Assembly (NCBI GenBank): GCA_016718825.1
Contig: JADKCL010000022.1
Location: 1-64,000, forward strand
Length of the DNA: 64,000 nt
From: Bacteroidota bacterium
GTDB lineage: Bacteria; Bacteroidota; Bacteroidia; J057; JADKCL01
Direction of reading: 5' to 3'
Below, piece by piece: positions 19,467-28,649 of the stretch. The notes under the pieces are model-generated. The model made no database searches and had not been told where the DNA came from. It saw only the letters and a list, made by a program, of their open reading frames with translations. The translations under genes and the position numbers were made by a program. Every line of letters begins with the position of its first letter. Position 1 is the first letter of the stretch.

Positions 19467-21911
19467 TCAGAACACGTATTTCATCTGGATATTGAAATTC
19501 CGTTGCTCGCCGATGATACCTGGCAAAATCACGTATTCGCGGTTGAAGGCATTTTCAGCACTCAAAGCAATTTGGAATCCCTTTGTCACCTGTGCCGAAG
19601 CAATGATGTCGACCAAACCATAACCTTTGGGGTGGGCCTTCACCCAATCAGATGCACCTGGAATCGCGGCATACAAAAACTGGTCAATTGCCAACACTGC
19701 CGACTTGTAGCGGTAGTTGCAGGTGAGGTTAAAGGCCCCATAGCCTACGGTAGCACTCACACGATTGAGCCATTTACTTCTGTATTTCAGGACCTTAGGA
19801 TTATCTACACGGTGCCCTGGCATATCTTCCGTTGTGAGCATACTCAGCAACATACCAAATGCCTCATTGTTGGTCGGATTGTCTTGCGGACCCATCAAGT
19901 TGAGCAAATCTACCTGCAAAGAATCTGGAGAAGGATCCAAATTGACTGGGTTGATATATGTGATACCCCCGTTCAAATCAAATCGCAACTTACCCATGGT
20001 GTATTGCAGCATCGCTGTTGCTTCAACCCCGGCGGTACGCGCATGGGCAAAATTCTTGGCGGTGAACACCGGTACCAATTCCGTCAGGATAAACGTGTCC
20101 GGGGTTTGCACGCCAAACTCGATCATGTTTTGATAATTCATCACAAATCCTGCGACGTCAACATAGCCCAACAAACTGCGGTCTGAACGGGTTTTTGACT
20201 GCCAAAGGAAACCTTGGCGGTAGCCAATTTCAGCTGAAAAGCCCTTTTCGACGAGCAAATCAGGATTAGGAGCAATCGTCAAGCCACTTGCGAAAGTATT
20301 GGTGTAACGCTCAGCAATCGACGGACTGCGAAATGCCTGACCAAATGAAGTACGGATGTTGGAGCCTTTGACAAACTCGTAGTTCAAACCAGCCCTGAAA
20401 ATCGGGGAACGGTTGTTGACGCTGTCGTCAATTTGCCAGTTGTCAAATCGACCCCCGATGGTTGCATTCAACTTTTCAGTGAGCCTTGCATCAAACTGCG
20501 TATAAACCGCCAAGTTGACTGCTTTGTGGTCGCCGCCGTAAAGGCTGTCGCCATCTGAAAAATTAAAGGATGCCGTCGCACCGGAAACCCAGTTGATCCG
20601 GTTTTCCCAGAGATGGGTGGAAAATTGATAATCATTGTACCACATCGTGTTGTGGCTACCCTGCCCTGTATCGTTGTTGTTGTTGGTGCGCATGTAACGT
20701 CCACGGTAGTTGTGGATGTTGCCTTTGGGCGTCAAATACTTGATATAAGGATCAACGGTAAAACGTGTATTGAACTGTGAGCGTGCAGAATTCTGGCCAG
20801 AATAGGCTCCCAGCGAATTGTAGCGCGGCTCATCGCTTGCAAACGCGTAAAAAGTGTCGGCAGGAATGTAAGAGTCCCAAAACAAAAAGGTTGTGCTGGA
20901 ATCGAATTTCGTGCTTGCATTGATGCCCCAAACCATGCCGGGCACGGCCTTTGGCCTGAATTTGGTCATGATTTGGGCACGACCTTCGGTGGAGCCGGTG
21001 CCGTGGCGCCATCCCGTATTTCTCCAGAAGTCTCCGAGAAGGACCAAGTCGTGGCGGCCGATCTTGCGACTGTGGAAAATGTTGATGCCTGCATTTTTGG
21101 CGGATTTGGTGCTATCCCAGTCCAACCGCTTGTCATAAGGCGAATCGTACATTGCACCACGCAAACGAATTGAAGTTTTAGGCTCCTCTGGCGCATCCGC
21201 CATGATCACGTTGATGACCCCACCCATGGCACTCGAACCGTATAGCACGGACGATGCGCCCTTCATCACCTCGATTTGAGCGATGTTGTCGGTCGGGATC
21301 AGGTCAAACTGCACATATCCAGCATCCGGCGACAGCAACGGCAAGCCGTCAAGCATCACCATGACACGGCTACCGACACCGTAGGCATAGCCTGAGCTGC
21401 CTCGGATGTTGGGCTGACCGTCGATGATATCCACCCCGGAGCTCTGTACCAGTGCGTCCTCGATATCGCTCGAAATCTGGAGATCCACACTCTTTTGGCC
21501 AATCACATCCATGGACGTCACGACATCCGCCAAGGTTTGCTCATGCTTGCCGGCTGTAATGACGACCACATCCATGGTCATGGTTTTCTTTTGACCGAGA
21601 AGCATCTCGATAGCATATTCGTTGACTCCCGGATCCGTAACGACCGTGAGGGTCGTGTCGGAGCCAGAATATTGAAACCTGACTTTCAATTCAGGCGCTC
21701 TCTTGACGGAGAAACTGAACATTCCATCCTCCAGGGTTAAGCCTCCGGCCTCGGTTCCGACGGAAACCGTCACTCCTTCGAGTTTCGATTTGTCGTTGAC
21801 ATCGAGCACGGTTCCTTTCACAGTGACGTTTTGCGCCATCAGGCCCCAACCCGTCATTCCCAATAGGAAAACAAAAAGCCCCAATACGATTTTCGATCTG
21901 CCTCTAGCCAT
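19467..21911 (-). CDS. TonB-dependent outer-membrane receptor, copy 2
   Basis: 814 residues. The signal peptide is at about 1-27 (MARGRSKIVLGLFVFLLGMTGWGLMA). Then come a carboxypeptidase-regulatory-like domain (VTVKGTVLDVNDKSKLEGVTV), a plug with DIIDGQPNIRGSSGYAYGVG, MLDGLPLLSPDAG and IEVMKGASSVLYGSSAMGGVINV, and a barrel ending in MKYVF. It is clearly a paralogue of the receptor at 16906; the plug and the FGQAFRSPSIAERY segment are almost identical, while extracellular-loop regions differ. Outer-membrane import of an unknown ligand is expected from the family. Confidence 0.93.
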   Translation of the reverse strand: MARGRSKIVLGLFVFLLGMTGWGLMAQNVTVKGTVLDVNDKSKLEGVTVSVGTEAGGLTLEDGMFSFSVKRAPELKVRFQYSGSDTTLTVVTDPGVNEYAIEMLLGQKKTMTMDVVVITAGKHEQTLADVVTSMDVIGQKSVDLQISSDIEDALVQSSGVDIIDGQPNIRGSSGYAYGVGSRVMVMLDGLPLLSPDAGYVQFDLIPTDNIAQIEVMKGASSVLYGSSAMGGVINVIMADAPEEPKTSIRLRGAMYDSPYDKRLDWDSTKSAKNAGINIFHSRKIGRHDLVLLGDFWRNTGWRHGTGSTEGRAQIMTKFRPKAVPGMVWGINASTKFDSSTTFLFWDSYIPADTFYAFASDEPRYNSLGAYSGQNSARSQFNTRFTVDPYIKYLTPKGNIHNYRGRYMRTNNNNDTGQGSHNTMWYNDYQFSTHLWENRINWVSGATASFNFSDGDSLYGGDHKAVNLAVYTQFDARLTEKLNATIGGRFDNWQIDDSVNNRSPIFRAGLNYEFVKGSNIRTSFGQAFRSPSIAERYTNTFASGLTIAPNPDLLVEKGFSAEIGYRQGFLWQSKTRSDRSLLGYVDVAGFVMNYQNMIEFGVQTPDTFILTELVPVFTAKNFAHARTAGVEATAMLQYTMGKLRFDLNGGITYINPVNLDPSPDSLQVDLLNLMGPQDNPTNNEAFGMLLSMLTTEDMPGHRVDNPKVLKYRSKWLNRVSATVGYGAFNLTCNYRYKSAVLAIDQFLYAAIPGASDWVKAHPKGYGLVDIIASAQVTKGFQIALSAENAFNREYVILPGIIGEQRNFNIQMKYVF

Positions 21912-21942
21912 AAAATGATTCTAAATTTTAGACCAACTTACT

Positions 21943-21998
21943 AAAAAAAATGAAAGAACCGCCCTGATCTTCGAGATGAATCACAGGGCGGTTCTTTT
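21943..21998 (-). terminator. rho-independent terminator
   Basis: AAAGAACCGCCCTG (21953-21966) and CAGGGCGGTTCTTT (21984-21997) form a perfect 14-bp stem, followed on the minus strand by eight T (from 21950 to 21943). It ends the gene at 22018-22797. Confidence 0.93.
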
Positions 21999-22017
21999 AA
22001 AATTCAAAGATCAAGGA

Positions 22018-22797
22018 TCAATGAACTGCGGTAAACTTCTTGGTAGCGACATACTCGCCATCATTGATGCTCATTTTCAACAAGTAAGCACCAGTAGCCA
22101 AATCTTTGGAGTCGATCACCAACTCCTGCTCGCCTTGACGCTGCATGCCATTTGAAAGGACAGCAATTTCGCGGCCCATCAGGTCCATGACACTGATTTT
22201 GACGTTGGCATCGCTCACCAAATTGTAACGCACGTTGGCTTGACCTGCAACCGGATTTGGTGCAATGTTCAAACCTGCGTTTGCAAATGGGGAGGTATTG
22301 GCCACAACACCGCCGATGCGATAATAAACAGGGATGTCTTGTGGAATCGACTGAACACCTACAAAAGGCACAGTTACATAAGCAACGCCGGTCACGATGA
22401 TTGAGTCATAACCAGGGTAAGCTGGCGATTGTGCAGTCGGTGTACCGTAGATTTTCACGCAACCACGTGTCAAGTTTGGTGGGTTGCTGACGTAGTTGCA
22501 AGTTGGGTGGTTTTGGTTGCACTCATAGTTCAGACCATTTGGAATCTGCGTGACTTGGCTTACGAGGAAGCTGTCAAATGCGAGCGTAAAGCCAAACAAC
22601 ACGGTGTCCACTGGAAACACAAACTGTACGACTTCATTGTACGCTGCATTAGCAGTCATGTCAGCAAGTGTATCACTTGGGTAAATACCAGGGGAGCTAT
22701 ACTGATTGTCCACGACGCAAACCTGAGCGGTTGCTGTCGAAAATTGGCCCACCATCAGGGCAGCAAAAGCAAACGAGAGTAGTAAAATTTTCTTCAT
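22018..22797 (-). CDS. small T9SS cargo, paralogue 1 of 3
   Basis: 259 residues: signal peptide MKKILLLSFAFAALMVGQFSTATA, then a domain opening QVCVVDNQYSSPGIYPSDTL shared with the genes at 23684 and 24760. Mid-protein cysteines (YECNQNHPTCNYV) are conserved in the paralogues. The sorting domain runs from INIAPNPVAG-like residues (about 180) to TKKFTAVH. It should be exported by T9SS; a ligand-binding or structural role is open. Flanked by a strong terminator and separated from its paralogues by the plus-strand peroxiredoxin gene. Confidence 0.82.
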   Translation of the reverse strand: MKKILLLSFAFAALMVGQFSTATAQVCVVDNQYSSPGIYPSDTLADMTANAAYNEVVQFVFPVDTVLFGFTLAFDSFLVSQVTQIPNGLNYECNQNHPTCNYVSNPPNLTRGCVKIYGTPTAQSPAYPGYDSIIVTGVAYVTVPFVGVQSIPQDIPVYYRIGGVVANTSPFANAGLNIAPNPVAGQANVRYNLVSDANVKISVMDLMGREIAVLSNGMQRQGEQELVIDSKDLATGAYLLKMSINDGEYVATKKFTAVH

Positions 22798-23079
22798 AAG
22801 GCTTTCAAAAAGTGTTCAGAGTAACGTTAAAAATACCCATTTAAAGAGGCAAGTTAGGCATTTTTTTATTTCAAAACGTGATTTTTTTCCTGCCAAAGAG
22901 AACCGTTCCAGTGCGCGCGGCCTCAACAAATTGCCTTTGAATGTGTTGAGAAGGTCCTTTTTTTCAATGTTTCCGCCCTTGCCCCCGGGATGAAGTAACT
23001 GGGTAAGCTCGATTGTTGGGTGCGTTGAACTATCTGCTCGGTTTGGGGTTCTACAAACAAATATCTAAAAATTCTTGCA

Positions 23080-23550
23080 ATGGCAGCACTTTCCGTAGGC
23101 AATATAGCTCCTGATTTCAGCCTTCCCGATCAAAACGGGAAACCCTTCCAACTATCCCAAGCACTCAAGACGCATGCTGTCGTTCTCTATTTTTATCCGA
23201 AGGATGAAACCTACGGTTGCACCAAAGAGGCCTGCTTTTTTCGGGATGCATTCGAGGATTTTGTGGATGCCGGGGCCATCGTCGTCGGTATCAGCGCAGA
23301 CTCCGTTCAATCCCATGAAAAGTTTGCAGACCATCATCGGCTTCCCTTCACCCTTCTCAGTGATCCCGACAAAGCCGTTCACAAACTTTTTGGCGTCGAA
23401 AAGGGATTCTTGGGACTGCTATCGGCCAGGGTCACCTTCGTGATTGATCCGCAAGGACGCATCTGCAAGACATTTGATTCCTTGGCCAATTTTCAAGGTC
23501 ACGTCGTGGAAAGCCTCAAAGTAATCAAGTCCTTGACAGCAACGACCTGA
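23080..23550 (+). CDS. bcp: thioredoxin-dependent peroxiredoxin, BCP/PrxQ type
   Basis: 156 residues, the usual BCP length. Thioredoxin-like fold with APDFSLPDQNG, then FYPKDETYGCTKEAC: peroxidatic Cys47 and resolving Cys52 with the PrxQ five-residue spacing. The family motif is normally TPGC; here it reads TYGC. It reduces hydrogen and alkyl peroxides using thioredoxin, in the cytosol. It is a single plus-strand gene between two T9SS paralogues on the other strand, which suggests their duplication or its insertion split the set. Confidence 0.93.
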   Translation: MAALSVGNIAPDFSLPDQNGKPFQLSQALKTHAVVLYFYPKDETYGCTKEACFFRDAFEDFVDAGAIVVGISADSVQSHEKFADHHRLPFTLLSDPDKAVHKLFGVEKGFLGLLSARVTFVIDPQGRICKTFDSLANFQGHVVESLKVIKSLTATT

Positions 23551-23683
23551 TCCTTAAAGTGAACATGCATTAAAAATCGAGGGTTGAGCCTCCATCCTTG
23601 AAAAACGAAGCAGACATCTCAAAGTCGAAAGCAAGTAGCGTATTTCATCTCCATCACATCTTTAGGTATTGAAATTCGAAGGC

Positions 23684-24487
23684 TTACAACTTCACAATAC
23701 GCTTCGTGGCGCTATACCCTCCGGCAGATTCGACGCGAAGAAAATACAAGCCATGAGGCAAATCATCCATTCCGATAAGAATTTTTTGATTTCCCATCGC
23801 CAAATCCGAGCGTGTAATCCTTCGCACTTCGCGCCCAAAGGCATCGGACAGCAAAAAATGGACGCTTCCTGGCTGTTGCATCTCAAAGGTAACCCAAGCA
23901 CCGTCAGCGACGGGGTTGGGGTTCACCTTCAAACCCGCGGTTGGGAGAAGCTCTAAACCAATTCCAACAAGTTGTCCCTTTCGATAATAGATCGGGAAAC
24001 CAACAAACAAAGGGCTGTTTCCAAAGGGCGTAGTGATGTACATTTCAACCCCAACGATGGTAGAATCCCAACCAGGCATTCCCAGGCTGGTATCAATCGG
24101 TGTTCCAGTCAGTCTTAAACAAAGCCGAAAAGGATCGACACCGTTACCTTGATACCTACAGTTATTTACATTACAATTCCAATTGACCGAGGAGGGCAAA
24201 TTAGCCATAGAAACAACCCTAATGCTATCCCAAACGAGGGTAAACCCAAAAAGAACTGTATCATGTGCAATCACCAATTGCACGACCTCGTCATACGGGA
24301 CATTGGCCTGCATGTCAGGTAAAGTGTCGCTTGGGTAAATGCCCGGCGAAGTGTACTGCGAATCAACCAAGCAAACTTGGCCAAAAAGTGAGCCCCACAA
24401 TCCAGTTGCGAAACATCCAGCAAGACAAATCAAACGTAGTAGGATCTTCAAAATCAATTCTTTCAGCCCAATTTCGGTCAATTGCAT
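23684..24487 (-). CDS. small T9SS cargo, paralogue 2 of 3
   Basis: 267 residues. Its first about 70 residues (signal region LRLICLAGCFATGLWGSLFG, then QVCLVDSQYTSPGIYPSDTL) are identical to the gene at 24760, while the middle differs and the sorting domain (LKVNPNPVADGAWVTF ... RIVKL) is similar again. Start ATG at 24487. It sits at an exact 1,076-bp offset from its neighbour, in a tandem duplication. Export by T9SS is expected; function unknown. Confidence 0.82.
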   Translation of the reverse strand: MQLTEIGLKELILKILLRLICLAGCFATGLWGSLFGQVCLVDSQYTSPGIYPSDTLPDMQANVPYDEVVQLVIAHDTVLFGFTLVWDSIRVVSMANLPSSVNWNCNVNNCRYQGNGVDPFRLCLRLTGTPIDTSLGMPGWDSTIVGVEMYITTPFGNSPLFVGFPIYYRKGQLVGIGLELLPTAGLKVNPNPVADGAWVTFEMQQPGSVHFLLSDAFGREVRRITRSDLAMGNQKILIGMDDLPHGLYFLRVESAGGYSATKRIVKL

Positions 24488-24597
24488 GACATTTCAAAGG
24501 CAAATCACTCCAACCAAATTGCCTCTAAAACAACTCCCACCACTTCCGCTTACGTTTGGGAAAACCAATATATGTGCCTTCCGGATGAATTTGAACG
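24341..24597. repeat. near-identical core of the tandem duplication, copy 1
   Basis: This stretch repeats at 25417-25673 (offset 1,076) with only about three mismatches. It covers the 5' end of the T9SS gene and the 3' end of a Rieske reading frame. Sequence on both sides has diverged much more, which is the pattern left by gene conversion. Confidence 0.8.
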
Positions 24598-24716
24598 GGA
24601 AATGTCTCTGTCGCAAATCCTTCTCCAGCTGCGCTTTTGCCGTCTTCGGGGCAAAATTTAAAACGGTGCCAAGGGCAAACAATGTTCCCCTCTTCATCCA
24701 CAAAACCCTTTAGATG
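24525..24716 (-). pseudogene. Rieske protein gene remnant (C-terminal 60 codons)
   Basis: In the frame of the Rieske gene at 25601 (offset 1,076) this encodes GFVDEEGNIVCPWHRFKF, then EDGKSAAGEGFATETF and ending KRKRKWWELF. The first metal-binding half (CPHAGG) is absent: upstream of 24716 the similarity stops. Many differences from the full gene are silent (for example in SAAGEG), so the fragment diverged while still selected and lost its 5' end later. It cannot hold an iron-sulfur cluster by itself. Confidence 0.8.
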
Positions 24717-24759
24717 TATTTCATATTCTGCAGATCTTTACGTATTGAAAATGAAAGAC

Positions 24760-25563
24760 TTAAAACTTCACAATCCTTTGCATGGCGGTCAATCCCTCGG
24801 CAGATGCGACGCGAAGAAAATACAAGCCACTGGGCAAATCGTCAATTTCGAGAAGGATTTTTTGATTCCCCATCGCCAAATCTGAGCGTGAGATTTTGCG
24901 CACTTCGCGCCCAAAGGCATCGGACAGTGAAAAATGGACGTTTCCTGCCCGTTGCATCTCAAAGGTAACCCAAGCGGCATCCGTGACTGGATTGGGGTTC
25001 ACCTTCAATTCTGGGGTTGGCATGCGCTCTATTCCGATTCCTACAAGTTGTCCTTTTCGGTAATAGATGGGAAAATCCTCCCAAAAACTATTGCTCCAAA
25101 TAGGTACGTTAACATGGATCAGTAATCGGACGATGATTGAATCCCACCCAGACATTCCTAAACTGGTATCAATCGGTGTACCAGAGAAACGGAGGCAAAA
25201 GCGGATAGGATCGACAGTATTGCCATAGTACTTACAATTGCTGACATTGCATTCATCATTGAGTGCCAATGGCATGCCGTTCACTGAAACCACCTGAATG
25301 CTATCATAGGTCAGTGTAAACCCAGAAAAGACCGTATCTAGGGGAAGCACGAATTGCACGACCTCGTCATACGGGACATTTGCTTGCATATCGGGCAATG
25401 TGTCACTTGGGTAAATGCCCGGCGAAGTGTACTGCGAATCAACCAAGCAAACTTGACCAAAAAGTGAGCCCCACAATCCAGTTGCGAAACATCCAGCAAG
25501 ACAAATCAAACGTAGTAGGATCTTCAAAATCAATTCTTTCAGCCCAATTTCGGTCAATTGCAT
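24760..25563 (-). CDS. small T9SS cargo, paralogue 3 of 3
   Basis: 267 residues, tandem duplicate of 23684-24487. Identical N-terminal 70 residues, conserved cysteines in DECNVSNCKYYG, then VEDFPIYYRKGQLVGIGIE-like residues. The sorting domain runs LKVNPNPVTDAAWVTF to RIVKF. It starts 38 bp after the stop of the Rieske gene, so it probably belongs to the CaiB-Rieske transcript. Exported, function unknown. Confidence 0.82.
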   Translation of the reverse strand: MQLTEIGLKELILKILLRLICLAGCFATGLWGSLFGQVCLVDSQYTSPGIYPSDTLPDMQANVPYDEVVQFVLPLDTVFSGFTLTYDSIQVVSVNGMPLALNDECNVSNCKYYGNTVDPIRFCLRFSGTPIDTSLGMSGWDSIIVRLLIHVNVPIWSNSFWEDFPIYYRKGQLVGIGIERMPTPELKVNPNPVTDAAWVTFEMQRAGNVHFSLSDAFGREVRKISRSDLAMGNQKILLEIDDLPSGLYFLRVASAEGLTAMQRIVKF

Positions 25564-25673
25564 GACATTTCAAAGGCAAATCACTCCAACCAAATTGCCT
25601 CTAAAACAACTCCCACCACTTCCGCTTACGTTTGGGAAAACCGATATATGTGCCTTCCGGATGAATTTGAACG
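25417..25673. repeat. near-identical core of the tandem duplication, copy 2
   Basis: Partner of 24341-24597, offset 1,076 bp. Includes the start of the T9SS gene and the end of the complete Rieske gene. Confidence 0.8.
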
Positions 25674-25978
25674 GGGAATGTCTCGGTTGCATACCCCTCC
25701 CCTGCTGCGCTTTTGCCGTCTTCGGGGCAAAATTTAAAGCGATGCCAGGGACACATCACGTTTCCCTCTTCATCTACCGAACCTTGATGTAAGGGGCCAC
25801 CGGCATGCGGACAACGGTCCCGCATGGCAAACAATTGGTCGCCTTTGCGGGAAATGCAGAGATTGATGCCTTTGACATTCACTTTGCGTAACTCCCCCAA
25901 CGGCACAAATTTGGCCCCCATCATGGTGATTTCGTCTGCACGCACCCATTCGGTATCCGGATCCAATTCGTCGATCAT
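25601..25978 (-). CDS. Rieske [2Fe-2S] ferredoxin-like protein
   Basis: 125 residues with both cluster motifs: CPHAGG (C-x-H) and CPWHRFKF (C-x2-H), in the soluble-ferredoxin type arrangement of NirD/BphF-like proteins. No signal peptide, so cytosolic electron transfer is expected. The start codon overlaps the CaiB stop by four bases (ATGA), which indicates translational coupling. A second, truncated copy lies at 24525-24716. The redox partner is not in the window. Confidence 0.92.
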   Translation of the reverse strand: MIDELDPDTEWVRADEITMMGAKFVPLGELRKVNVKGINLCISRKGDQLFAMRDRCPHAGGPLHQGSVDEEGNVMCPWHRFKFCPEDGKSAAGEGYATETFPVQIHPEGTYIGFPKRKRKWWELF

Positions 25979-27153
25979 AGAATTGCTTTTTGGAGCTTCA
26001 AATTGGCGATTATCTCATTGGAATACCCCAGCATTTGCTGCAGCACGACCTCCGTATCCTGCGCCAAATGAGGCGGCTCTGCAAGTTGCAGCCCTTCCAT
26101 GCCTGCCAAAGCGACGGTGCGCAAGCCTGCCAATTGGGGTCCTTGCAGGCGTAAATCCTTTGCCTGTGGCGTTTCGCAGGCTTCGCGCATGTCATGCACC
26201 GCGCCCGCGGGCACCTGCGCAGCGTGCAAGGCAGACAGGAGCGCGTCGCGCCAATGTGTGGCGATCGCCTGCGAAAGCAAGGCATTCAGCGTCTCGCGGT
26301 GTTTGACGCGCTCGGCGTTGTGTGAAAATCGTGCATCGGTGGCCAATTCTGGCAAACCCAAACAGGTACATAACCGCATGAATTGGCCATCATTTCCAAC
26401 CGCCAAGACGATTTCGCGGCCATCGGCTGTCGCATAGCTATTGCCATACGGCACGATATTGGGATGGCCGGAGCCCAAACGCTGTGGAATGACGCCGCCC
26501 ACGAGCCAATTCGTGGCCTGATTGGCCAGGGAGGCAAGGCCTGCACCGAGCAAATTGGTTTGGACATGTTTGCCTTTGCCCGTGCCGGTGCGCGCAAAAA
26601 GTGCAAGGAGGATCCCTTCTTTGAGCTGATGTGCAGCAAGCAGATCCATCAACGCGACCGGCATTTTGGTGGGCCCGGATTCCGGCTGCCCATTGAGATA
26701 GGTAAAGCCGGCCTCGGCTTGGATGATCGCATCAAATCCGACTCGGGGATCATCGTCGCCGTAGGCGGTCAGGTCGGCGTAAATCAGCTTGGGATTCAAA
26801 GCCATCAAGGTGGCGGCATCGACTTGCAGTTTCTCGGCGTCGCCGGGCTTGTAGCTCGCAATGACGATGTCGGCTTTTGCGGCGAGTTCGTGAACGATGG
26901 CGCGGCCCTTTGGTATCCGCAAATCAATTCCAATCGATTGTTTACCCCAATTGACCGCTGAGAAGTAGGCGGATCGATCTTCCAATGCATCTTCACTAGG
27001 CAGCCGCCACGTACGGGTTACGTCGCCACCACCTGCAAAATGCTCTACTTTAATCACCTTCGCACCCAATTCGGCAAGAAACATGCCTACAGAGGGTCCA
27101 GCAAGCACCGAGGCGAGTTCCAAAACGAAGAGATCTTTGAGTATGTCTTTCAT
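25975..27153 (-). CDS. CaiB/BaiF family CoA-transferase
   Basis: 392 residues from the ATG at 27153 (MKDILKDLFVLELASVLAGP); the frame is open to 27474, but the upstream stretch is not family-like. Family III CoA-transferase features: FLAELGAKVIKVE, GKQSIGIDL, YADLTAYG, the catalytic Asp170 in VALMDLLAAHQ, and HVQTNLL. It moves CoA between carboxylic acids through an aspartyl anhydride; the acid is unknown. Coupled by a 4-bp overlap to the Rieske gene, an unusual pairing. The start codon lies in the palindrome CATTCGAATG (27151-27160). Confidence 0.93.
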   Translation of the reverse strand: MKDILKDLFVLELASVLAGPSVGMFLAELGAKVIKVEHFAGGGDVTRTWRLPSEDALEDRSAYFSAVNWGKQSIGIDLRIPKGRAIVHELAAKADIVIASYKPGDAEKLQVDAATLMALNPKLIYADLTAYGDDDPRVGFDAIIQAEAGFTYLNGQPESGPTKMPVALMDLLAAHQLKEGILLALFARTGTGKGKHVQTNLLGAGLASLANQATNWLVGGVIPQRLGSGHPNIVPYGNSYATADGREIVLAVGNDGQFMRLCTCLGLPELATDARFSHNAERVKHRETLNALLSQAIATHWRDALLSALHAAQVPAGAVHDMREACETPQAKDLRLQGPQLAGLRTVALAGMEGLQLAEPPHLAQDTEVVLQQMLGYSNEIIANLKLQKAIL

Positions 27154-27351
27154 TCGAATGCAAAATGTAAATTTCGGCAAAGCCTTTGAGCAAAATCGCA
27201 TTCGTCGCCCCATCCCGCAAGTTTTTTGTTTTCCTGATTGGAACAGCCCTGACGGTCTGCCTTCGAAGGATGCAAACAAATTGCAGATTCCATGCATTTT
27301 CCCGAAATCGCATTCATGCCTTGCCCTCCCTCCTACGAAGAACAGCGGTTC

Positions 27352-27960
27352 ATGAGCTTGGACTTTGAAGTCGAATCGCTCGAGAAATCGATCAAGCAGC
27401 AGCTCAAAGAGATTCCGGATACCTTGTCGTTGTCGGCAATTTTTGCCCAACAGGCCGGCACGCCTGAATTCCATGAAGATCTAGGCGTGACAACAAGAAA
27501 TCTGAAGCGACTACAGGAGGAGGCTGCGGGCTTGAACTTCTTTTGGGAACTCTACCCAAAAGGCTGGCCCGAAATGGATGATGTCCAACGTTACGAGGCA
27601 TTTGCAGCAGGATTGCGTAAGCCCAACCAAGAAATTGAATTGGCACTCTGCGTAACCCGGACCCTACTTTACAAGCATCGAATGATGCTTTTGGATTCCA
27701 GTGCATTTCTTGACGCGAAAACGGCTCAGACGTGGCAAAAGGAAGTAGATCGCCACACCAAACATCGGGAAGCTGACCGCACAGCTGCCATTCAGAACCT
27801 ACAACCCCATATCCAATACCATGAACGTACCTTAAATGCAGACCCGAGTCCAACCCAACGAGAAAGTGCGACACAGCTGCTGAAGGATCTCAAAATCAAG
27901 GTAAAACAAATATTGGCAATTCCGATTGAGGCCTTGCTTGCCGATCGCGGGCTTTTGTAG
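27352..27960 (+). CDS. hypothetical helical protein
   Basis: 202 residues from the ATG at 27352 (MSLDFEVESLEKSI); the frame is open from 27292. Mostly helical and charged, with likely coiled-coil stretches (VESLEKSIKQQLKEI; LKDLKIKVKQIL). No signal peptide, membrane segment or catalytic motif, and no family recognised. Divergent from the CaiB gene with about 200 bp between starts. Confidence 0.6.
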   Translation: MSLDFEVESLEKSIKQQLKEIPDTLSLSAIFAQQAGTPEFHEDLGVTTRNLKRLQEEAAGLNFFWELYPKGWPEMDDVQRYEAFAAGLRKPNQEIELALCVTRTLLYKHRMMLLDSSAFLDAKTAQTWQKEVDRHTKHREADRTAAIQNLQPHIQYHERTLNADPSPTQRESATQLLKDLKIKVKQILAIPIEALLADRGLL

Positions 27961-28075
27961 AGGGGGCACAACCCTCTTAGAAAATTGAGTTTCTTCCTTG
28001 ACACAAAAAGGATTCCAACGAAAAAAATCCTATTTTGAGGCTCTGCTGATATGGCAGGGCTAAAAATCACATCCT

Positions 28076-28555
28076 ATGAAAGTACAATTTTTACTTTTGA
28101 TTGCCATTTTAGGATTCGGCAGTCTCACCTTCGCCCAAAACGGAAAAGTCAAAATGGATGATCAAGACAAAAAAGCGGAGCATTTGATCAATCGGTTATT
28201 GGACTCGTTGCTGATCGCTGATTTTGACCAGAGCGCACGTGCGGTCGCACAACTCACGCACAAGAGCAGTTTGAACGCCGAACGCGACAATCTGAGCCGT
28301 GACCTACTCGATTTCAGCTTCAAGAAGGCGCATGACAATGCGAAATTCTACGCCCATCCGGTGAAAATCACGCGTATTCAGAAGACGGCAGTCACGGCAA
28401 TCGGCCATCCGAGCAATGACAGCGCGGAAGCCGGTGAAGAAAGGAAGTATTGGATCGCCAAAAAGCCGGGTGTCAACGGCATGCCAGCCCCAATCAACGT
28501 CTTTTTTCCATCCGACGGGGGCCATCCCAAGATCAATTACATGGGAAGCCTTTGA
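28076..28555 (+). CDS. hypothetical secreted protein
   Basis: 159 residues with a signal peptide (MKVQFLLLIAILGFGSLTFA), then a charged helical region (KAEHLINRLLDSLLIADFDQSARAVAQL), ending in a short beta segment (INVFFPSDGGHPKINYMGSL). The DUF-like 'VNVFFPxDGG.PKI.YMGSL' ending suggests a folded periplasmic domain, but I recognise no family. Single plus-strand gene. Confidence 0.65.
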   Translation: MKVQFLLLIAILGFGSLTFAQNGKVKMDDQDKKAEHLINRLLDSLLIADFDQSARAVAQLTHKSSLNAERDNLSRDLLDFSFKKAHDNAKFYAHPVKITRIQKTAVTAIGHPSNDSAEAGEERKYWIAKKPGVNGMPAPINVFFPSDGGHPKINYMGSL

Positions 28556-28649
28556 GAGTGAAAAGTTAAAAGCGAAAAGTGAAAAGTTGCATGAAATGAG
28601 AAGTTGGAAGATGGCCTCAGATTCATTTCTAATTTCCCATTTCTAATTG

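Noticed and set aside
24494..24703. 69-residue minus-strand frame opposite the duplicated cargo genes
   Set aside because: It is the shifted frame of the Rieske remnant; the real coding frame is offset (24525-24716).
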